Source: Silene conica (lineage: Eukaryota; Streptophyta; Magnoliopsida; Caryophyllales; Caryophyllaceae). From it: DNA of 64,000 bases. Location of the stretch: the NCBI GenBank assembly GCA_029255685.2, contig CM055317.2, positions 68,375,460-68,439,459 of the forward strand, given 5' to 3'. Shown one piece after another: positions 11,732-23,692 of the stretch (position 1 is its first letter; each line of letters opens with the position of its first letter). The position numbers were made by a program, and so were the translations under genes. Under the pieces are notes generated by a model. The model was given only the letters and a program-made list of their open reading frames with translations, had not been told where the DNA came from and ran no database searches.

Positions 11732-14129
11732 TCAATTTTTGTATATTGATACAAGTTATTGATTCTTACCCATTTATAAATTGTTCTTAAACGGGCTCCT
11801 ACTAAAGACAAAGGCAAAGAGAAGGAAAATGACGCTTGAAGTTCCTTCCATGGATGGCTAAGGTAGCATCCAAGATTGAGCACGACTCTAATTTTTCATT
11901 TTGATGTCTTCTTTCATTTTCATTTTAATTTAAGAACTTTGTATTGAATTCTGTTTACTCATTTGTTGCTTCTTCAGATGCTTCCTCTGCATATGTTGTT
12001 TTTTTAAAAATGCTTTTATGTGATACATAACATGAGTTGATACAATTTTCATAGATCGTAATAAGGTACCTTGAATGATTCATCGTACAATAGACATGAT
12101 ATGATCATTATAAAAGTAATACGACTTACTTAAAACGAGAATTACACCCCGTGAAATACTTCAAATTCAAACATAAGAACATTAGTTCATTATAAGATTT
12201 TCAACTTAAATGAATGAGAGTACTAATGTCTCAATACTCACATAATTCTTTATCAAATACATTGTTAACGGGCGAAAATGCTATCCTAATTAAATAACGG
12301 TTATTTTAAAGGATAGAGTGGGAGAAATTCTACGCCCGCAAACCAATGAAATAAACATAGGATCTTAGAGAAGAGTCCTATAAGGAGTCCTTAAGAAGAA
12401 CTCTAAAAGATTGGATAGAAGAAACTACGAGAGGACACTAAAGAAACTACGCGAGGACACAAAAGGAAATGTTTCTTATGTCATTAGTTCCTAAGAGGAC
12501 AAAGGGAACCGCGAGTGTTAACGGAAGGAAATCGTTTCCATGATGTTAATGTTTCTGTTTTATAAAGATAATAGAGAAGAAATCATCTCCCATTCTCGTG
12601 ATAATAGAAGTTCTTTCCGTGGGAAGGAAAATGAAAAATGAAATGTTCATAACGAGTTGAGAAGATGTTTGAAGTAAATGAAAATGAAATGTTCATTATG
12701 AGTTGAGAAGATGTTTGAAGAAGTTACCAAAACACTATGAAGATAGTGGAAGTTATAAAACTATAAGATAGTGATACGAAATTCAGTGGGAGAAAAGTTA
12801 TTAAGGAATTTGAACCTACCATTAAGAGAGAATGGTGATTCTTTAAAAGGTAAAGAATATGAGGTTTCGATTCTAGATGAATGTATGTTAAGAACATAAA
12901 TCATAAGTGAGTTTATTATATGATAATGAAACGTCACCGATTGGTTTACAAGGTTTGGATATGAATCCAAGATATGAAAATGTTAATTCATATAACCTTG
13001 ATTAAAATGCCAAAAGTTGAAACAAAACCTTATTTCGATATAAGTTTCTCGAGGAGAACTAGTGGATCGAATCTAGGTAAACTACAATATGAATTCTAGT
13101 ACAGTATGACTATGTTCATAAGGATGACATGTCATGAGTTTTAAGAAAACAGTGGGAGCATTCTTAAGGTAAGGAGACTCGAGTCGAGTATAAGGACTTG
13201 AAATGTACTTGAATAAGATCATATTATACGAGATAATATGAGTCATAAGGAAACCAAAATTTGTAGGTTAAAAGATTTGAATATATGGTATATTCACATA
13301 GTAAAACATTAATACAAATTGATGTATGAGCATCAAAGATTGTTTATGTGGAGCAGTAATATCGTATTGACTGTTTGCACATTACGATCACTCTTATCGT
13401 TTGAGTTATTATTAACTCAATATTTTTATATACTTTGTGAAATCCAAATGGGTTGTAAGAGACAATTTTGAACCGCATAAGTGAACTGGATTAACTTAGT
13501 ATAGCCCATAGTCGCTTGTATGAGGTGACGTCTCGAAGCGACTAGAGTGTGAGGCGATTGATGACAAGTTCAAATGTCATAGAGTCATATGGGATGACTA
13601 GTCGATCACATAGGCAGACTGTATATCACTCTGTCGGGCATTAAGTTACCGCTTATAGAGTTCTGGAAATTTTATAATTAGCCTGGTCGTGGCGAGAGCT
13701 ACTATATTATTCACATGAGTCGATTCTTAGACTTGAGACTGTTCGCCAAAGGTGACACAGCCTCAGATTGACTTTGATTTTTGCTCTACGATCAACCGTT
13801 AAAGGGGGTCAAATGGGCTTCTTTTGGGTTATGATGGACTGTGTTAGTCGAAGGGAACAGTAGGATAGGAATTGTCCAGTCCCTCGTCGGGGTTGTCTTA
13901 AATCTCAGGGCCACTCGAGGAGAAGTTTAACTGAAAATGCGTGGCCACGCTCGGAAGGTATCTATGGTAGATAATTCCGGTCAAAGCAGTTAAATCTCCA
14001 GATCGAGAAAACCGCTCAAGATATGATCAAATGCAAGTACGACCTGGAAGACACCTTGCATTGAGTGGGAGATGACGTAATAGGACAAGAGAATTGGTGA
14101 CGCACACTTGTCGAGGACAAGTGGGAGAT
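11732..14129 (+). other. Non-coding interior of the gag-only element
   Basis: No frame encodes pol domains. Two 46-bp near-identical stretches (AATGAAATGTTCAT...GAGTTGAGAAGATGTTTGAAG) lie at about 12638-12720. The end is a purine-rich tract, CAAGTGGGAGATT (about 14118-14130), immediately before the 3' LTR, which acts as the polypurine tract. Confidence 0.6.
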
Positions 14130-15364
14130 TGTTGGGAAATGTGTCCTCAATAATAGTGCGATCACGACAGTGATAAAAGTCATTGTCATAAATCTTATGA
14201 AAAGAATATGCAAGGGACGATCCGATATTTGATATTGTAAACTGACCAACATTAATCGGTAATGATTGGCTGACTAGAGTTTGACATTACTGCCGTATGA
14301 CGGTGGTGGTCAGTTGATCCCTTTAGGTCACATCTTTAGGACTAACCCCTTAAACATATATTGATCAATTGTATATGATACGAATTGATCGATATTCTTA
14401 AAAACCGTATATCGAGAAATTAGAGGTTAAATCTTAAAGTAAGATTTATATTTGAAATTGAAATGTGTCAATTGTCAAATATTAATCGATATTTTAGAAA
14501 TATCGAAATTAGTATAATGAATGGTTCATGGTTATAACAAACGTTGTTAATATATCGTATCGACGATTATTACGATAACCATATGTTGGGACAGTAATTT
14601 CGAATTAATAAACAATTTGTTAAATATGATTTAATTAATTTAGAAATATTATTTATATGATAAATATATTTTAAATTAATACAATTAATTATGGGACATA
14701 AGATGTTACATATTAACAATTGTACAAATTATATTTGTAAAATGAAGGTCCATTTTACTTATTGTGGACCGTGTAAATGTAATGTTATAAGGTAATATTA
14801 TATGATAATTTATCTTATTTTACATAATGATTATATTAGGTTATGACATGACCTTACATTGAGCTTGTGAGCATGACTAAAGGGATTAAAATCCCTTCCC
14901 CATGCCTTGTGTACACGAAACACCCAACCCATGCATCACACCCTCTATTTATATGTGATGACCTAATTCATTTAGACTAATCCTAATGCATGTTATATTT
15001 TCTAGTGTAAGAAAACTCAAAACCTCATAAATATTATTTATATAATATTTTTCTAATATACTAATAATAGTATTAGTACTCGGTTTTTAACCTAATTCCG
15101 TCTCCTAGTCCGGGTTCGGGTTTTTGGTCCGTTTAAGGGAAGGTCTTGGTGTTTACGTAAAGGAGGCAAGCTTACTTGGTTGCTCCTAGGAGGATCGTCC
15201 TAGCACTATTTCGGACCGTGTGTAAGAATCCGATTCTTTATATTTCCGCATCTTTCTTTGCATGCATAAGATCATGAATATAAATTAATATGAGATTATT
15301 TATAAGTAAATAATTAGTAAGACTAAATTATTAGGTGAACTAGTATGACTACCGTTTTCCTTCA
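14130..15364 (+). repeat. Probable 3' LTR of the gag-only Copia element
   Basis: It begins TGTTGGGAAATG right after a polypurine tract and ends ...TTCCTTCA, the TG...CA form of an LTR. No second copy exists in the window, so its boundaries rest on these signals alone. The following GGGAT would be the target duplication, but its partner was not found. Confidence 0.6.
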
Positions 15365-15710
15365 GGGATAAAGTAAAGGGTATGAGACCATTCGAGGTAA
15401 TATTAGACACTCGAAAATAAAATAGGATAATAAATGACCGGGATAAAAAGAAGTATATTTTTATTGAACTAATCATTACTACAATTGAGATTTTTTGTTA
15501 AAATTTTACTAATATTTTATCTTAGATGTGTGACTTTTTGTGCGCGTGTAAAGATGTGTTCATATAAGAAAATGTGTTGATAAAGTATTTTCAAGATCCG
15601 CCACTGAGGTACACATAAATTAGTAAATTACGAGCGACTAACCAAATAAACAATTGATCGATGAGGTAGTAAAAAATTGAAAAAAATGCGAAATAATAAT
15701 AATAATAAAC

Positions 15711-15920
15711 CTGAAAGACACCATCATTTTGAGCAGCCTCAAGAATTTGTTGAATTATTTTTGTACGATCATCAAGGTTGTCAATATTTGCGAGATCTAT
15801 TATTGGTGCACTTTTTGACGTAGGCACTACACAGTAATTACCAGGTCTTTTACCAGGTGGAAACACATATTTGGGTGGTAAATTTTTACCATTTGCCCAT
15901 GCAGAAACAAATGTATCCAT
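15711..15920 (-). CDS. 2OG-Fe(II) dioxygenase gene A, exon 1
   Basis: This is exon 1 of a plant 2OGD of 70 codons. It starts at the ATG of MDTFVSAWANGKNLPPKYVF; the longer open frame upstream begins only with GTG. It contains the conserved APIIDLANID and ends EAAQNDGVFQ|GT, in phase 0. This joins perfectly to VINHG in exon 2, some 9.5 kb away. Family members catalyse oxidative reactions of specialised metabolism in the cytosol, but the substrate cannot be read from the sequence. The intron between the exons has been enlarged by the gag-only retroelement and MITEs. Confidence 0.85.
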
Positions 15921-15932
15921 AATGTGATTCAC

Positions 15933-16518
15933 AAGATGAAGATCGGTAAATAAAAAAATAATTGTATTAGTTAAAAATTTGGTTAAGGTTTTTCTTTGTT
16001 TAATGTTTATTTACTACATAAACTTTATATTATGATGTATTTATAGACGGGTTAGATAATTTGAGAGAGTCTCATATACAAAATATTCACACAAAATCAA
16101 TATATTACTTACTTTAATCAGTTGAAGTGTTGAATTGATTTAAATTAAATTGAATGGAGTTGACTGAACTAAAGTGAATGAAGTCGATCCAAATTGAACT
16201 AAAGAATAAAATTAAACTGTGAAATTAAATTGAAATAAGCTAAATTAAGTAGAAAAAGACAAAACCCGAAATATTCCTGAAGTATTATTAACCAACCTAA
16301 TATTATTCCTTTTATTTTATTTTTAAAAAAATCATTTAAATATTATGTCTAAAAAGATTTTATCCCATTTGGAGTTGTGATTACTTAGCATAAAATATGC
16401 GAATATCTATCCAATCTAAAATTTAAAACTTAAAAAGATATGATATCAATTACGATTTCATAGTTTTATTGGTGAAATTAATTATGATTTCTTAGTGAAA
16501 TAGAATTTATCATACTTA
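15933..16518. other. Upstream region of gene A
   Basis: AT-rich spacer with an internal stretch of GAATTGAATTAAA-like words (about 16120-16260). This is the expected promoter of gene A, but I see no convincing TATA box or other motif I would defend. Confidence 0.4.
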
Positions 16519-16898
16519 GGCCCTGTTTGGTAAACAACATATTGACCAATTTTTAGCATATTGAAGGATTGAAGGATTTTAGCATGTTTGACCAGTCAAT
16601 ATACTAATTTTCGTGTTTGGTAAACAACATATTAAAATAGCATATTTGGGGTCAATATGCTATTTTACAATATGTTGCTTACCCCAACATAATGGTTAGC
16701 ATATTGTAAAAAGAAAACTTTACTTCATTTTATAAAGAAAATTAACAATCTACTAATCATAATCTGTCAATAACTAAACACTCAAATTAATTGTGCTAAT
16801 TATAATATACTAGTCAAACCTTCTATTAAAATTTGTCATTTATAATCCGTCATAACAATCTGCTTATACTAAAATAATCCGTTGTTTACCAAACAGAG
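16519..16898. mobile_element. MITE with CTGTTTGGTAAACAAC inverted ends
   Basis: The left end GGCCCTGTTTGGTAAACAAC is mirrored by GTTGTTTACCAAACAGAG at the right. TA is found on both outer sides. Palindromic words such as AGCATATTG and CAATATGCT recur inside. The superfamily is not certain. Confidence 0.6.
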
Positions 16899-16906
16899 TA
16901 TTTCTC

Positions 16907-17300
16907 CAGGGGCGGATGCAGAATTTTGACATAGGGTGAGCAAATTTTTTTCTCGATAAATTCCTCTTTAATTTATAACACAACTTTTTGTTTTGAGTTT
17001 TTTTCCTAGAATATTATGGTGTAATGTAAAAAATGGAACGGAAAAAATTATTTTTCAATGGATGTTTTTTTTTGTCCGTAATGACAAGTATGTTTAATAA
17101 TGATATAATAAATTTTAATAATCAAATGTCCAATCGTTAGTAATGGTGTAATGGTTAACTAGTTAGTTTACTTTCATGAAGTTTAAGGATCGATCCTTCC
17201 CACACCAGTGGGGTTTGAACCCGAGTCTCCCCGAGTCTCCTGGTATAATTTGATATTTATTGAAGGTTATATATAATTAATACTAGGAGAAGCAGATTGG
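16907..17300 (+). mobile_element. Truncated hAT-type MITE with tRNA-like block
   Basis: The left end CAGGGGCGGATGCAG is the common plant hAT end, but the matching right end is missing, so the right boundary given is approximate. Around 17148-17215 lies a tRNA-like stretch: GGTGTAATGGTTA resembles an A box, TTTCATGAA an anticodon loop, and GGATCGATCC a B box. It is degenerate and not a working tRNA. Confidence 0.45.
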
Positions 17301-18025
17301 TTAAAAGGTTTGTAAATGACAAATTGAATTAACAGATTTGGCAATATATTTCAATTAGCAGATTTAGTAATTACTGGATTTTCGTTAATAGATTGTTGTA
17401 GACATGTGTAAATATAGTAGACAAATTCATATTTTACAATCTACTAGTGTGAATATGTTGGGTGGAGCAGCATCTATCTCTATAAAAGTAATAGCTTTTA
17501 AATGATTCTGATTGACTCCTTCAATTAAGGAAACAAAGGGCCCCAAATTTTTTACAATCAATTAATTTACCTTTTGCCTAACTTCAAAATTAATTTTCCT
17601 CTTTTCCTCATTCCTCATTCCTCATCCCATAATTTCAGTATCGATTTTCTTATTATTTCCTTATTTCCTTATTTATCATCTATATATAATATATAATATG
17701 TTATATGATTAATTGATTTCCGAATTAATTTTCTTATTCCTTATTCATATTATGTAATACTGTTATATGATTTACATATAAAATATGATATATGACCAAA
17801 TTATTGTTAATCGAAAATATAAAAACGGTCCAATATACACCAAAATGATTCAATTAAAATTCTTATATTCTATAATGCATTCGGCTTACCTTTCGCTATT
17901 GTCCTAATAAAATTCAAATTTCAAACTAAAAAAATCATTTTCCGAATGTTACATTTTGTAATATTCCGTTTATTAGTAAGTACCGGGTTGCATATTAATA
18001 ATTATTAATAATAGTAATAAATAAA
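17301..18025. other. AT-rich spacer
   Basis: No gene is seen. Repeated words (TTCCTTATTTCC, ATTTTCTTATT) occur around 17590-17770. Confidence 0.5.
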
Positions 18026-18610
18026 CTCTCAATCTTTTTCTTTGGTATTGAGACTTTTTGGAGTGCAAGTATGCTGATCCCAAAAGGGATTCTCAAAAAC
18101 ATCAATATAATTTGCAATTTTTTTTTTGGAATGTACCAGAGAGTAGTAGGAAAATGGTCCACAAAAATTGGTCTCAAATATGCAGGCCTTGGATAGAAGG
18201 GGGGATTCAATGTGAAAGAGTTACTTTCGTGGAATAGAGCTTTGCTATCTAAGTGGATATGGCATCTAACAAGCACCACAGATAGTGGAATTGGATTAAT
18301 GTTTACTTCCTTCCAAATGATACTATCTGGACCATCATGAGCAAAGATCACTTCCCAGAGAGTTTTAAAAGCATTCTAAAAGTAAGAAACCATTGGATTC
18401 AGCAGTATACAAATCCAATCAGGGCCAAAGCAACATTGGAAACTTGTGTTAAAAATTCCAAGTTCATAGTGTCCCAAGCATATGAACAACTCCGCAACCA
18501 TGGCGAAAAAGTCAGCTGGCTTAAGATCGAGCATCACTGGACACGAAATAATCCCCTGCCATAGCATTATCGCAGGATTAGCTGCTCAAAAGCAACTGGC
18601 CACTCTTGAC

Positions 18611-19351
18611 CAGGGCCGTCCCTGACATTTTTGGGGCCCTGTGCGAAACTGAAAAAATAGGCCCTGCTAATATATTAATACACACCTATGTTAAATATGA
18701 ATATAAGGAACATTTTTTAAAAATATTAACAATTTTGATTAAAAAAAAACAAACGAGGTCCAACAGGTATGTTATAAATTAAATTGTGCTTCCAAAATAT
18801 GTCAAGAGGGCTTCATTGGCATGTTGGATAATTGTTCATAGTTTCACATAGTTGGCGCGGGTTCGATCCTCACTAACCCCACTGTTTCTTATTTTTAAAT
18901 GAAAAATTAAACTTCAAAATGATGACTAGGGGAATCGAACACAGGATCTTCGAATTCTAAGGTGAGAATTCTACCACTTTGACACTGCTAACAGATTGTT
19001 AAAATGACACTAACAAATACTCCCTCCGTCCCGGTCATTTGTTATCTATTTCTTTAAATGGGTGTATCAATGAATTATTATCTATTTCTAAATAGGGTAA
19101 GTTGGGGCAAGTGGGTCAAGTGTTCTTTATTTAATTATTGTGCAAGTGAGTCTTTTGTTCTTTATTTAATGTTACTTTTGTGTACCTTTCAACCTTTCCT
19201 TGGTCTTTGTGTAAAACACAATAGATAACAAATGACCGGGACGGAGGGAGTATATATTAGAGTTGTTACGTAACTTGGTCGTATATTGGGCCCTCTAGAA
19301 TTGGGGGCCCTGTGCGACCGCACGGGTTGAACACCCTTTGAGCCGGCCCTG
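18611..19351. mobile_element. hAT-type MITE inside the LINE
   Basis: The ends CAGGGCCG... and ...CCGGCCCTG are inverted, and the flanks ACTCTTGAC and AGTCTTGAC are an 8-9-bp duplication with one mismatch. Removing the element restores the LINE reading QLATLDNVGKK. Two degenerate tRNA-like blocks lie inside: about 18815-18885 on the plus strand (B box GGGTTCGATCC) and about 18925-19000 on the minus strand (GTGGTAGAATTCTC ... GTTCGATTCCCC, like tRNA-Gly). Neither is a functional tRNA. Confidence 0.85.
19020..19250. mobile_element. Stowaway MITE nested in the hAT MITE
   Basis: The inverted ends CTCCCTCCGTCCCGGTCATT and their complement are flanked by TA (19018-19019, 19251-19252). It is 231 bp and non-coding. 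Confidence 0.9.
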
Positions 19352-19607
19352 AGTCTTGACAATGTTGGAAAGAAGGGGATTCTGATAGTATATAGATGTT
19401 GTTTATGCAAACAGCAAATGGAGACGCACCATCATCTCTTTTTCAAATGTAAGTACTCTGCTTATATTTGGAAAGAGGTGATGCACTGGATAGGAATAAC
19501 TAATATTGGTCAAAGCTATCTTAATGTCCTCAAGTGGGCTAACAATTCTCGCCATCGGAAGCACTAGAAAGCCTGTTGGTTGAAAAGTAGTCTGGCTGCA
19601 TCAGTCT

Positions 19608-19970
19608 TGTTAAATTGTAGTTTTGATGATTTGCAGATATAAACAATTGATCAAAAATGGTTGAACAAAGAGGGTAAATAATGTTCTGATGTATATTGAT
19701 CAAGCTTAATTATGAATGTACATGTACGTCTATATATATACAAGTATGTATCCAAAATATCTTGTATGAAAGAAAAATATCTGTAACAAACTATCTAACA
19801 AACTTCCTAACAACTTCTGTAACAACTTCAACTGCCTACAGCCTGGATCCAACTCAGCAGTAACAACATCAGAGGAGCAGTCCATCAGAAGTGAAGAAGG
19901 AAACAACAGGAAAGAGCCAGCAACAGTATAGCAACGTTCAGAACTGAGGACTGATATCATAATATCAACA
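19608..19970 (-). repeat. 3' LTR of the Copia element
   Basis: 363 bp, TG...CA, same length as the right copy at 41185-41547. Confidence 0.95.
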
Positions 19971-19990
19971 TCCCCCTTCAAGTTGGAATC
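19971..19990 (-). other. Polypurine tract of the Copia element
   Basis: On the minus strand, TTGAAGGGGGA directly precedes the TG of the 3' LTR, the usual start for plus-strand DNA synthesis. Confidence 0.8.
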
Positions 19991-20682
19991 AGGTGGAGCT
20001 TCCATAAGACCCAACTTGCCAATAAGATAATGATGCTGCTGTACTCCCAATGCTTTAGTTAGAACATCAGCAAGTTGTTGAATAGTAGAAACATGAGATG
20101 TCTTGATCAAACCAGCAGTTATTTACTCTCTTATGTAATGACAATCCAAATTGATATGCTTAGTTCTTTCATGAAAAATAGGATTTTCTGATATATGTTG
20201 AGCATATTTGTTATCACAGTATAACTTAATAGGAGTTGGCACAATGATTTGTAGCTCTTTGAGTAATGCAGTAAGCCAAACTAACTCACTTGATGTCTGA
20301 CTCATACTCCTATATTCCGACTCTGCACTGGATTTACTAACAGTGGCTTGTTTCTTTGTCTTCCACGAGACCAAAGATTTGCCAAGAAAAATGCAATAAC
20401 CAGTTAGAGATCTTCCAGTGCTTACACAAGAGCCCCAATCTGCATCACAGTATCCGTGAAGAGCAAGTTCACTGTGAGCAGAATAGAATAAACCAGAATT
20501 TAATGTCCCTTTGAGATATCTGACCAAATATAGAGCAGCATTGAGATGAGGTTGTCTTGGTTCACTTAAGAACTGACTCAGTTGCTGCACACTATAGCTA
20601 ATAGTTGGTCTAGTAAGTGTGAGGTACAATAATCTCCCCACAATTCGTCTATAGACTTCTGGCTTTTCTAGCAACTTACCCT
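19990..20682 (-). pseudogene. Copia pol: end of RT and RNase H
   Basis: This continues the RT reading of 24744-25498 across CACTA-1 without loss (KLAVDE|GKLLEKPEVYRR). It contains the typical Copia stretch TRPTISYSVQQLSQF and the RNase H region GYCDADWGS ... KSSAESEYRSM ... KLYCDNKYAQHIS. After HYIRE an in-frame TAA (20123-20125) interrupts the frame, which then continues ITAGLIKTSHVSTIQQ to LADVLTKALG. The pol protein is therefore truncated near its C-terminus. Confidence 0.9.
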
Positions 20683-20699
20683 CACTACAAAACAATACG

Positions 20700-21065
20700 C
20701 TCTTTGCGACGGAATGGTCCGTCGCAAAAAGGGTTAAATCCGTCGCAAATGATGATTTTGCGACGGACTGTGTCTGTCCCTTATTTTTGTCGCAAAAAGT
20801 TATTTTGCGACGGAATTTTCCGTCGCAAACTTTTTGCGACGGATTGACCTTATTTTGCGACGGACTGACCTTGACCAAAAGTCAAGGTCAGTCAAGATTT
20901 GCGACGGATTTTCCGTCGCAAATAGTCCCTTTTGCGACGGATTTTCCGTCGCAGAAGGGACTATTTGCGACGGAATTTCCGTCGCAAACCTTGACTGACC
21001 TTGACTTCTGGTCAAGGTTTGCGACGGAATTCCGTCGCAAATTGAGACATTTCCGTCGCAAATTC
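20700..21065. repeat. CACTA-1 left subterminal repeats
   Basis: About fifteen copies of TTTGCGACGGA/TCCGTCGCAAA in both orientations, with interleaved TGACCTTGACCA(A) words. The right end (24370-24735) has the same set. Confidence 0.9.
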
Positions 21066-21309
21066 CTGTATGATTTTCCGGTTTCAGCTATTTTTCCAGC
21101 CCCCCATTTCAAATGAAATGGCTCATTTTTCCCTTTTGCAAGCTCTCCAAACCTGCAATTTCAGCAAAAACAACCCAGCAACAAAGAACTTGTCGGAGAC
21201 AAGGTTTTTAAAACGTCTTTTCATAACTAAAATGAAGGTTTTACAAATGATCATCCAACTAAAAACTAAACATAATCCGCGATACAACAACTAAACAACC
21301 TAATAAAAC

Positions 21310-21548
21310 CTATCTAACGGTCGTGTCGGTGGGCTGTGGGGTGGCGAAATGGCTGGCCGACCTAGCATTGTCGCCGCCATCATCATCGAAGTCGCGTCTC
21401 GGCTGAGAAAAGCCTCCCGGGTTGCAGCTCTGAGTAGTGAACTCCCCCCGTTGACTTAAGAACTCTTCAATTGCCTTCGGCCTTTGGGATGTCTCGAGAT
21501 CACGTTCTCTTAGCTGAGCATTCTCTCGAAGAACTTTGCCGACGATAC
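21310..21548 (-). pseudogene. Probable last exon of a CACTA-1 transposase-associated gene
   Basis: After an AG acceptor, an open frame reads GKVLRENAQLRERDLETSQR and onward with a Q/R-rich helix and a G/D-rich tail, ending at a TAG stop (21310-21312). A coiled-coil-like end of this kind is common in the second CACTA protein (TNPA-like). The upstream exon is not resolved. Confidence 0.45.
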
Positions 21549-21612
21549 CTGCAATGAATAGTCAAACATGATATTATATTCATTTAATAAACGGTTAAAT
21601 AATTGGTTAGTC

Positions 21613-23149
21613 TTAATTGCCTGTTAACCTCTTCGCAGCTACATCGTGCTCAACTTTCCCTTTTCTAAAATGCACCTTATCCTTACGAAAAACATGAGTA
21701 CTGTCTAAAAACTGTCGATGACAATCAAACCAACTCCATTTTTTGCCATGTTGTAGCCAAACTGACTTAGTCTCATTTTTCATACAATATGGACATGCAT
21801 GCTCACCTTGAGTTGTCCAACCAGATAACATGCCATATGCAGGAAAGTCGTAGATCGTCCATAGGAGTGCGGCTCTAAGATCAAAGTTTTGCTTCAAGGA
21901 GACGTCATAGGTTAAGATCCCCGTCTCCCATAATTGCTTCAACTCGTGAATAAGAGGCTACAAATAGACGTCAAGGTTTTTCTTTGGATTGTGGGGACCG
22001 GGAATAAGTAATGTTAAGAGCATAAACTGTCTTTTCATACAGAGCTAGGGTGGTAAATTGTATGGAGTAAGTATCACCGGCCAACATGAATATTGCTTCC
22101 CGAATTGACTAAACGGTGCGAAACCATCAGTGCAAAGTCCAAGACGGACATTCCTAGGCTCAGATGCAAAATCGGGATGCAGCCGGTCAAACTGTTTCCA
22201 AGCCTCCCCGTCACTTGGATGAGACATTGTTCCACTAACACGAGGGTTTTCATAATGCCAACGCATTTCGCCCGCGATGTGCTTTGTGGCATAAAAGCGT
22301 TGCAACCGTGGTCCTAATGGAAAATAAGTTAAGAACTTTTCGGGAACTCTTTTGCCATTTGCATTTTTCTCTAATTTGTACCTATTCGTACCACATTTTC
22401 TGAACTTATCAAGGTGAGCGTCGTCCATGCAGAAAATCATACATCCTCCCGAGCAGGCATCTATCTTCTCATGGGGAAGTTGAAGAGCTTTAAGAACTTT
22501 TTTTGGTTTCGTAGTAGTTACACGTCATAAGATTATTTTCAGGAATCATATCTCCGATATATGACGCAAAACCATCTACACATTTTTCAGCTAAGTTGTA
22601 TTCACATTTTAAAGTGATCAACCTTGAAGCCGACTGTAGCAATGTCATACGACTTCCTACATAAAGAGGTTGTTCGGCATGTTTTAGCATTTGGAAAAAA
22701 GCTAATACATTAGGATTTGGAGATTCATCGACCACCTCGGCGTTTAGAGCATCTTCCCTAATTTGATCAATGCTATCGCGTAACGCATCTTCTACCATAT
22801 CCCTATAAGGATTGTCGGAGTGCATTGATGAGCTTCCCTCTTCCTCAACGGAGAATTTCTCTCCGTGACACACCCAATCGTAATAGTTATCACAAAACCC
22901 TCTCAAACCAAGGTGTTTCCGTACTTCTTGCTCAACTAAATACTTTGTATTCTTACACTTAGAACATGGACACCTAATTTCTCTATTTCTAACGTATTCG
23001 TCTTGTTGCTTAACATAGTTAATGAATTCATTAACACCAATTACGAAATTCTGCCTTATTTTTTTCCTAGAATCCAACCTTTCATACATCCATTTTCTTT
23101 CTAATCTCTTCATAGTAAATCTACATATTTTAACAAACAATAACAACAA
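21613..23149 (-). pseudogene. CACTA-1 transposase (tnp2 family) remnants
   Basis: Three minus-strand pieces occur in the right order. 23149-22490 is the N-terminal transposase-associated domain with its zinc-binding CPCSKCKN and the WVCHGE end. 22440-22045 reads RLGLCTDGFAPFSQFGKQYSCWPVILTPYNLPP, and 21942-21613 reads YDFPAYGMLSGWTTQGEHACPYC; both belong to the tnp2 (Transposase_21) domain. Frame changes separate them, and the C-terminal catalytic half is absent. The element probably could not move by itself. Confidence 0.85.
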
Positions 23150-23303
23150 CTAATTAACAACAACAATTAAATAACAACAACTACATATATATATATATAA
23201 CAGCAACTAACAACAAAAACTAGTTAACAACTAATTAACAACAACAACAACAATTAATTAACAACAACAATTAAATAACAACTACATATATATAACAACA
23301 ACT

Positions 23304-23344
<41 letters not shown>

Positions 23345-23405
23345 CTACAACTACCAACACCAACACCACCAACACCAACACCAACACCAACACCAACACC
23401 AACCT
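23130..23405. repeat. (CAA)n / (CAACAC)n microsatellite
   Basis: Long runs of AAC/CAA with short ATAT stretches, grading into CCAACA repeats. Located upstream of the CACTA-1 transposase. Confidence 0.9.
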
Positions 23406-23461
23406 GCAAAAAAAAAACAATTTACATATATTGGTCTGGGGTCCTTATCTCTCCAGCCTAA

Positions 23462-23692
23462 ACCCATCTTTGAATCTTTCATACCATTAGTAAACACTCT
23501 TATATTTTCTTGATTGTAATGAGACAAAAATTGGTCAGCACTTCCCTATTGTTCTCCAAATACATTATATAGAATGTATTTGAAGAACAATAAGGAAGTG
23601 TTGCCCAATTTTTGTTTCATTACAATCAAGAAATTATAAGAGTGTTTACTACCTAAATGGCATGAAAGATTCAAAGACAGTCCCAAAACGGG
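23462..23692. repeat. Near-perfect inverted repeat (hairpin) in CACTA-1
   Basis: Two arms of roughly 105 nt (from CTTTGAATCTTTCAT to its complement ATGAAAGATTCAAAG) surround a small ATTATATAGAATGT centre. It may be a foldback MITE or a fixed inverted duplication. The transcript would form a long hairpin. Confidence 0.8.

Noticed and set aside
15594-15606. Right end of an hAT element (GATCCGCCACTG)
   Set aside because: No left end or target duplication was found; 12 bases alone are not enough.
18925-19000. A tRNA-Gly gene
   Set aside because: A- and B-box words are recognisable, but the acceptor stem does not pair and it lies within a MITE.
20787-21112. Open frames with FATEFPSQ / CDGNSVAN repeats
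   Set aside because: They are translations of the TTTGCGACGGA subterminal repeats, in all frames.
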